Shown here piece after piece: positions 1 to 7,200 of a stretch of DNA of 7,815 nucleotides. Location: positions 1 through 7,815 of the forward strand of contig JAEUUM010000302.1 of NCBI GenBank assembly GCA_016787375.1, read 5' to 3'. The stretch's first letter is position 1. The number at the start of each line of letters is the position of its first letter. Both the position numbers and the translations under genes were made by a program. Below the pieces are notes generated by a model. That model was given only the letters and a program-made list of their open reading frames with translations, was not told where the DNA came from and did not search any database. The stretch is from Saprospiraceae bacterium (lineage in GTDB: Bacteria > Bacteroidota > Bacteroidia > Chitinophagales > Saprospiraceae).

Positions 1-1214
1 TTACCGAAAAAGTGGGTGATGGAATTGGTAAAACGGCCTTTACTGAAAATGGTGATGCAATGGTAATGACCTGTTTCAGTGGTCATATTTTCTTTGCAAA
101 TTCAAATCTAAACACCGGACAACTAACAAATTTACGCCATCTTGATTTAGAAGAAAATAGATTGCATCCTTATGGTGCATGCATCAAAAATGATACGGCC
201 TATATCGGCTGCTTGAATGACAGCAGCGTTGTCATCATGATTTTTGACATGAGTAATAATTTTAATTTAATAGATTCTTTTTCATTGCCTCCACAATTGA
301 ATTATTATGAAAGTGCCACCAACTTGACAATATTAGATGATAAATTAGTAATTTATTCAGATGAATTTTTTACTTGGTACAAAATCGGCATATCTGCAGA
401 ACAAAGAACTCTTGATTGTATTAATAATTTAAGAGAAAAGCCTGTATATTTTAAAAAAAGCATGGCATTACCAGAGTCAATCTTTCGAGCGAGTAACCCA
501 CTTGCATTTACAATCACTCACAATGAAACTGATTTATACCAATTAGCACCTAACTCTGCTATTGCAAATTACAAAAGTTTTGAGTGGATAATTGACAATG
601 ATCGAAAAATTGAAAATCATTCCAATTTAAGCCCAATCGTAAAGTTGAACCCTGGTAAAAATAGAATCAGTTTGATTGGTAAGTTGGATAATAATAAGTT
701 TGATTCAGTAACACTGAGTTTATTTATTCCTGATGATAAAAAATTATTTCATTTGGATACAACCATTTGCGCTGGTCACCCATTGGTTATTGATGATGTA
801 TATGTATTTGATCACTATGGTTTTAACCCAAATGATGAATTAGTGATTAATACTTCCGGTAATTATCAAATCAGTAGCACTGATCTTGCTTCCTCAATTG
901 AACTTAGTGTTGATGTTAAATTGTGTAAGGCAAATGTGCCTAATGTTTTTACACCCAATGGCGATGGCGTAAATGATGTTTTTGTACCTGTTAGCAACAA
1001 ATTGTTGGAATTCCTGCCAAATATTATTTCTTATAAATTGATTATAATTGATAAAACCAATAAAGTGGTATTCACATCTGATCGTTTTGAGGATAATTGG
1101 AACGGCACCTTCAACGGAAAAGCACTCGAAAGCGATGTTTATATTTATAAAATTTTAATCAATTACCAATCTACTATTGAAACCATTAATGGGGACATCA
1201 CACTTATTAAATAA
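1..1214 (+). CDS. T9SS type B sorting domain protein (gliding motility-associated C-terminal domain), 5' partial
   Basis: The frame is open from the first complete codon (position 3) to TAA at 1212-1214, giving 403 visible residues. The true start lies upstream; the in-frame GTG at 12 has T-E-K codons before it and is not a convincing start. The last ~94 residues (930-1211) match the CHU_C/type B T9SS domain: VPNVFTPNGDGVNDVF, a central hydrophobic strand, NWNGTFNGK, then VYIYKI and a final GDITLIK. Before it (about 756-929) is an Ig-like module beginning DTTICAG, similar to the 'TICxG...sGxY' repeats common in Bacteroidota surface proteins. The upstream part (about 3-500) has short hydrophobic strands separated by polar loops and might be part of a beta-propeller, but I see no repeat clear enough to claim it. 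By family knowledge the protein crosses the inner membrane by Sec and the outer membrane by T9SS; an N-terminal signal peptide would lie outside the window. The cargo function is unknown. It sits 13 bases upstream of the RHS gene and is probably co-transcribed with it. Confidence 0.92.
   Translation, partial: TEKVGDGIGKTAFTENGDAMVMTCFSGHIFFANSNLNTGQLTNLRHLDLEENRLHPYGACIKNDTAYIGCLNDSSVVIMIFDMSNNFNLIDSFSLPPQLNYYESATNLTILDDKLVIYSDEFFTWYKIGISAEQRTLDCINNLREKPVYFKKSMALPESIFRASNPLAFTITHNETDLYQLAPNSAIANYKSFEWIIDNDRKIENHSNLSPIVKLNPGKNRISLIGKLDNNKFDSVTLSLFIPDDKKLFHLDTTICAGHPLVIDDVYVFDHYGFNPNDELVINTSGNYQISSTDLASSIELSVDVKLCKANVPNVFTPNGDGVNDVFVPVSNKLLEFLPNIISYKLIIIDKTNKVVFTSDRFEDNWNGTFNGKALESDVYIYKILINYQSTIETINGDITLIK
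756..929 (+). other. Ig-like module of the T9SS protein (TICAG type)
   Basis: This stretch of about 58 residues starts DTTICAGHPLVI, continues with a central Phe/Gly-rich part and SGNYQISS, and ends in alternating hydrophobic residues (IELSVDVKLC). The order Cys near the start, 'G-x-Y' in the middle and a closing strand ending in Cys resembles the short Ig-like repeats often placed directly before a type B sorting domain. It probably acts as a spacer between cargo and sorting signal. The assignment rests on pattern only. Confidence 0.5.
930..1214 (+). other. Type B T9SS C-terminal sorting domain (CHU_C-like)
   Basis: The key landmarks appear in the usual order: PNVFTPNGDGVND at the start (about 939-977), a strand SYKLIIID, VVFTS, DNWNGTFNGK (WxG plus NGK), VYIYKI, and terminal GDITLIK at the stop. 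Many members have an Arg-Trp/Phe-Gly turn after the 'I-x-I' strand ('IYNRWG'). Here that position reads DKTNK, so the domain is somewhat divergent there. Its role is recognition by the T9SS translocon. Type B signals are usually linked to PorP/SprF-type partners rather than to the type A signal. Confidence 0.9.
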
Positions 1215-1227
1215 AATTAGACAAAAC
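1215..1227 (+). other. 13-base intergenic gap with no terminator or RBS
   Basis: The gap is AT-rich (aaattagacaaaac region) and contains no inverted repeat and no GGAGG-like ribosome site. Weak or absent Shine-Dalgarno sequences with an A-rich leader are normal in Bacteroidota. The absence of a terminator and the short distance support co-transcription of the two genes. No room exists here for a separate promoter; one inside the end of the upstream gene cannot be excluded. Confidence 0.6.
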
Positions 1228-1284
1228 ATGTTAAGAATTATTTTTTGGAGCATTCTGATCTTCATATCAAAAACTACATATTGT
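1228..1284 (+). other. Signal peptide of the RHS protein
   Basis: The N-terminus is M-L-R, then a hydrophobic core IIFWSILIFI (residues 4-13), a polar SKTTYC, and then QNIAGP. Cleavage probably falls near Cys19-Gln20; mature ends beginning with Gln-Asn are common in Bacteroidota. A Cys at position 19 raises the question of a lipoprotein, but the preceding residues T-T-Y do not fit the lipobox, which needs a small residue at -1. A Sec/signal peptidase I substrate is therefore favoured. Confidence 0.8.
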
Positions 1285-4200
1285 CAAAATATAGCAGGGC
1301 CTAAAAGTGCTGATCCTATGGCATCAGCGAAGGAAGGTGATTTGTTGACCGGCGGCGTGGCAGGCGATGTAAATATATTTAATGGTACATTGAGCACAAG
1401 TTACTCTTTGGGTAGTGTGAGTACACCTGGCGGCTTACATTTTGATTTATCATTATCACATAATTCGATTTATAATATATCTACTACTGCGCCTGTCTTA
1501 GATGGTGTGCCTTATGGACATGGATGGCATCTGGGTATCCCTACAATTTCAGTATCTAATGAGGATTTTAATAAATTCATTACGAAAGAGATAGAGACAT
1601 TTAATAGCGGATCTGGAAAGTTCATGCCGTGTAATGGTACTTCAACTATATACTATACTCCTAAATACGAAATTACTGATTTCGCCACCGAAGGTTCCTA
1701 TTATTGGTTTGCTCCAGAATTAAACATACCTGGCGTAGCATCAGGTCGCTTAATTTATAAAGGTGTAAATTGGTACGCGGACGTACCTACCTATGTGTTT
1801 GTTTTGCAAACTTTTGAAAATTTTATCGAAGTACATCTTGATCAGGCAGGCACTGAATGGACGGTTGTTTTGCCGGATGGAACTCAATATTTGTTCAGCA
1901 TTGGAATGAAGCATTTTGTTAATGCCTCAAACCTAAGATATATACCCGAATTACATGGCTCAGACCCTAATGTTAATGTATTAGACAAACAAGCCGTACC
2001 TAAATTATCAATAAATACCTGGTATGTTAGTACAATTACGAATGCTAATAAAAAAGGGAGTATAACCTTCAATTACAACACTTACGGAAATTTTACAATT
2101 AACAATAACTACACTACTACGGGTGCTTACGAACTAAGCTCACAAAATTTATTGAAAGGAAAATTTAATGCAGGTACAGAACCCACATCTGAAATTTTAT
2201 TAAAATCTGTGGAGTCTGAGACAGAAAAGCTTGAATTGAACTATACCACTTATAATAACATAGGGGAAGGCAATAACCTACTCGAAACCAACCAGCCTGG
2301 TGTTACCAGGAGAGATTCAATGTACAATGAAAAGGTAATTAAACTGTGGAATGGAACAGGGTCCGGAGGCGAGACCTTTAATAGTAGTTGGTATCTTTAT
2401 AAACATGCAAAAAATAAGGCTGGAAGTGCTAGCGAAGATGCAACTTTAAACTTCAAGGAGAATAACCCTTATGTTGAATCCAGTAATATTTCAAATTGCT
2501 TTCAGCTTAATCGTGAATGGGTTTCTACGAATGGAGGTGGTATGAGTTTTGCTCCTCAAATTGGCAAATCGGGTTATTTGGAGTCAAAAAGGATTCCAAT
2601 AAGTTCAGGTCTGGTGCCTGGTGACATGTATCAGGTTGATTTTAAAATGAATAGTCAAAATTCTTTGGCATTACTGGATATTAATATTGCAACAGGTCAT
2701 GGGGATGTATCAGGGTCGTATTCTCCGGTTTATGAAAATTGCTACAACAGGGCTAATGGAGAAAGTTTATTTACAACTTTTGATAAAGCAATAAAATGCT
2801 TGGTTACACCTAATGATGGATATGAGAAAAAAATTACCGCAACATTTTCTTATCCAAATCAACCCAATGAATATGGCGGTTTTGCAATACAAATTGGTCC
2901 TGCAAATTCTGATCACAATTTTAAAAAAGCACCTACTAATGCTCCTGTTGGCTTGCTTGTGAACAATCTACCAATACCTTCATTGTCAAATTATAGCTTT
3001 GTTTACAATAATCCTTGTAGCACGAACGATCAAATATATGGGTCTGCACCACTCTCAAAAAGCGGAGCCCAAATCCCCCGGAATTTTGGATTGGGGATGC
3101 CTTGGAGAATGATGAGTAATTACTATTCAACGATGCATCAATATTTTGACTTTGTTAATACCACCAAATTTTGGTGGAAGCAGACGAATTTTGGTACTCA
3201 TCAAAATAAGGCGATAGCAGTTGATAATTCAATTAAGGTTGATGAGGTAGCTTTAAAAAGAATATCCAAAAATCTTTATTTGCTGGAGAATGTTAAAAAA
3301 TTTGTATCAAAAGATTATAGTAACCCTCAAATGCTTACACTGGTATCACACATTAAATTCAGCTATGAGGCCAAACAATTAAATCTTTTTACCACTACGC
3401 AAAATTATTACTCTGCACCTCAAGCTCCACAAAATTTAAAAAGTTATATAAATGGTAATCGTACAGTAGTATTGCTTAAAGCTATAAGAATTGTACCAAA
3501 TACAGTAACTACCAATTTTGGTTTTATAAATCATCCTACCTCGCCTACGACATGGTTTTTTTACAGTCAAAAAAACAATAGTTTTAATAATAACTATTAC
3601 TCTCCGGGTGCACCATACCCAGGTTATATAGCTAATTCTTCAGTATTTGCTATTGATAGCATTGTTAGCCCTTTAGGCGCAACAACAATTTTTGAGTATA
3701 ACCCCATTCAGAATCCTAATCTCTTTACTTACAATTCAGATTATTTAGCTTCATTTCAAATGCCGGTAAATCCTGAATCAGAAAGTTATTTGGTAAGTAC
3801 CAATCTTTATATCGCAAAATATAATGAAAGTATAGGACCCAATAATTGTTCAGATTGTAATACCCTGAGAATCAAATCGATGGATCCTCTTGCTTCAAAG
3901 TTATATCTTACAGTTAAGAGCAAGAAAATTCTAGATTTAAACCCTACCTTCAAACATTTCACTTATAAATATTTTGGATTCCAAACAAAAAATGACTACC
4001 CAAGTTTGCCACAAACTTATGCTCAAGATCTTAATTTGAAACTATCAACTGGATATTCTACTGTAAAGGTTATCAACATGAATTCATTTGATACCTTGAT
4101 TTACTCTAACCACACGGATGTGCTTAAATGGAGCAAAGTATTTAATATAACCCACAAGACAAATCAAAATCAAATATTGTCTGAAACTAAAACAGTTTAC

Positions 4201-7200
4201 AGAACTTTACTGGCATTTGAAAATGGCGCTTACAGATCGCAAAATGCAATACCGGGTTTCCCTTATTATTCAGAATACAGTGACCCTACCAGACCTCAAA
4301 GAGCAAGTAACTGGAATGGTAATTTAGATAGTTATTATAATTCATTAAAAACCTGGCTGGCAAATGATCCAAACGCTAACAGCATACCTCTGTTTACTCA
4401 TTATCCAACCTATGCTGGCGGTGTGAAATATTTAAATAATGCTTACAGATGGCTTTTAAACGGCAATTCACGTGAATATCTTAACTCCTTTTTCTTATGC
4501 GTTGATACCATTTTTGAAACTAAGTACCCGACTGCCGGAAACCCTATTTCCAGCATTACTGCACTTACCTATTTTGATGCTGACCATAAAGGATTTCCTA
4601 CTTCAAGTGCTGCTTTTACTACACTGCTGGGATCTGCCTACACAGCTGGTACCAGGTTAAGTTTTGCGCCTTCCTTTGGATTAGCTTCAGTTAAAAAATA
4701 TTCCCCCCAATTACCCAATGTTTATACCAAAACAGAATACTACTATGTTTACGATTTAGTACAAAACTTAAACTACATTACACAATCTAATTTCAGACCT
4801 AAGACAACTATCCCTGTTTTGAAAAGAGTTTATGAGTCTCAAATGAAAAATCTACCGTTGGAGACCAGAACAACCAACTATAACCCCACAGGAGGTGGCT
4901 TGCATGTAAACTCCCAATATTACACTTACAAAATAATCCAGAATTTACAGAATCTAAATCCAGACATCAATAGAGAAAGTCGTGATATAGTATCAAATTA
5001 CATTGTACTTGATTATATATCGCAACAGACAGAACCACTATCACAACCCCAAGTTGCACCAAGTTTTAATGCATCAAATGGAAGTGTTATTTTCCCCTGT
5101 AAAATCAGAACCTTGTATTTTGCAAGATCTTACAATGACTTTTTACAACCATGCAGAACTGAAGATATCGCTGGGATTAAAACAGGCAAAAAATACCTTT
5201 ATCATGGTGAGATAACAAAGGATAGTATTGGTTACGATTTGACCATGCCTTTGGTGTCTCAATATGATTACAACACAAAAATTCAATTAATTTCAGGTCT
5301 TGATCCTAACGGAACCGCTTTCTCTTTCTCTTACGATGCTTATGCCAGGTTGGTAAATAAATACCGGAATGGCGTTGAATTGGGTAGTATGCAATACAAC
5401 AACTGGATTCAAAATGCAACGCATTCATTTTACGAGAGAACTAAATCAAACTTTATTCAAACAAATACAAAAATAACCTCAGGGTTAACCCATTCAGTCA
5501 AGACTTACATTGACCCGCTTGGTAGAAAAATATTGAGCCTTGAAAATTCAAATTATGCCAAAGCCAGAACATTCTATGATATTTATGATAGATCAATACT
5601 GACCGTAAAACCATTTATACCGCCTGCTACAGGATATCCTCTGGGTACTTACACACTGACCGTAAACGATAAAGAGGAATTTACCTATGAGGTTGCACCA
5701 AGAGGCAGAGTCTTAAAATCATCCAAATTTGGGGAATCAATATCAGGCTCTTATGTTAGTAATTACTCTTATAGCAATAAGACATTGGCAGAGCTCATGA
5801 CAGCAGCCTCAGCAGCTGGACAATCCGGCACATCGTTATTGCCACCTTCAGGTAGTATATTTGAAATGACTCAGGTTACTGATGAAGATAATAAAAAATC
5901 ACAAGCATGGTCAGATGCATTCGGTCGAAAGATTGCTGATATTGCCGGAAATAATTACGCAGTAACTTTATATATGTATGATATGCTTGGCAATGTTTCT
6001 ACGGTTTCGAACCCGCTGAATCAGAGCACAACTTACACTTACAACTACTTGAATCAACTATACTCAAAAACGTCAGTAGATGAAGGATCTGGCTTCTACG
6101 CCTATGATAAAGCAGGCAGAATGGTTGCATTTCGCAATGCCAAAGATGAGGTACGGGTGTATCAGTATGATGAGCTCGGAAGAATGGTTTTTCAAGGTAG
6201 AACAAGTGTCGCAAATTCATCGTCGCTATTCAACAATCAAGGCCTCGATTGGGTCAATAACACATCATGGAACACCTCATACAACAGCATTATCTCATCC
6301 TCTACTCCCGAAAAAAGGTGGCGGTACAATGATTACGATATGACTTTAACAAGTCTGTATTGTGGCAATGCATTACCCTATCTTAACTATTCTAAGTCAT
6401 ATACCGCCGGCAGGCTGACACAAACCACTAGTTATAACAACAGCGGACAACCAACCGAATTTACATGGTATAGCTATAATGCAGATGGGTTCTTAAAATG
6501 GGAGATGAAACAAATGAAAGAATCCCAGATCACAAACACTTCCAAAGGACTTTTGACACGCATAGATTATACCCAATACACCCTGGATGGCAAAGTACTG
6601 GTTAAAAACATCGACCTGAATGGCAACCATACCCTTGACCTTCAATTTGCATATAATTATGATAATTTTGGAAGATTGACTGATGTATTTGCCAATTTTA
6701 AAAACCAAACAAATACCGCTTTGGCAAACAAAGTTTTGAATTATGTGTATGATGATTCGAACAACTTAGTAAGCAGGAAGAATTATTTCCAAAGCAAAGG
6801 GCAGATCAGTAATCCTGAACCTTGTTACAATAATATTCCGGCCAATACATACTATTACAACTATGATGTACGTTACAGACAAACGGGACTTTATGATTCC
6901 AGATCATTATTCAACTTGTCTTTGTTTTATAACAACAACAACCCAATGGTAGTAAGTGGTACCACGATATCAACCAATTACAACGGCAACATAAATGCCA
7001 CAAGGCTTACCCGTACATTTACCAATACCACCAATGGCAGCATACCGGGTTTTGCAAAGAGTTTTACACAATGTTATACATACGATGCCATCAATCGATT
7101 GGAATTAGCTGACAATTCTGATTTAGCCCCGACAACAGGCACCAACTCAGACAAATACGGTGATGAAGACCCCGTATATGATAAAATCGGCAATATAAGC

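Noticed and set aside
1189..1191. Alternative upstream ATG for the RHS gene
   Set aside because: It would add 13 mostly polar residues before the signal peptide and overlap the upstream gene; ATG 1228 gives a standard signal peptide.
1884..2072. 62-codon minus-strand open frame with a hydrophobic N-terminus
   Set aside because: It lies wholly inside the RHS frame, which is continuous on the + strand here. No start context or neighbours support it.
2936..3130. 64-codon minus-strand open frame
   Set aside because: It is antisense to the RHS gene and has no recognisable domain; its length is expected by chance.
3556..3575. Runs of seven T and seven A, and a run of six C at 4703-4708, as possible phase-variation tracts
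   Set aside because: They are short for slippage switches and common in AT-rich DNA; the frame is intact across all of them.
4472..5215. Two + strand open frames (4472-4660, 5003-5215) in another frame
   Set aside because: Both overlap the uninterrupted RHS frame and have low-complexity, non-protein-like translations. They do not mark a frameshift, because the RHS frame stays open across them.
5999..6343. Overlapping open frames on both strands (5999-6220 minus, 6080-6343 plus)
   Set aside because: They cover a cluster of well-conserved YD repeats in the RHS frame; selection on that frame explains them.
6493..6708. 71-codon minus-strand open frame
   Set aside because: It is a shadow of the RHS frame with no supporting context.
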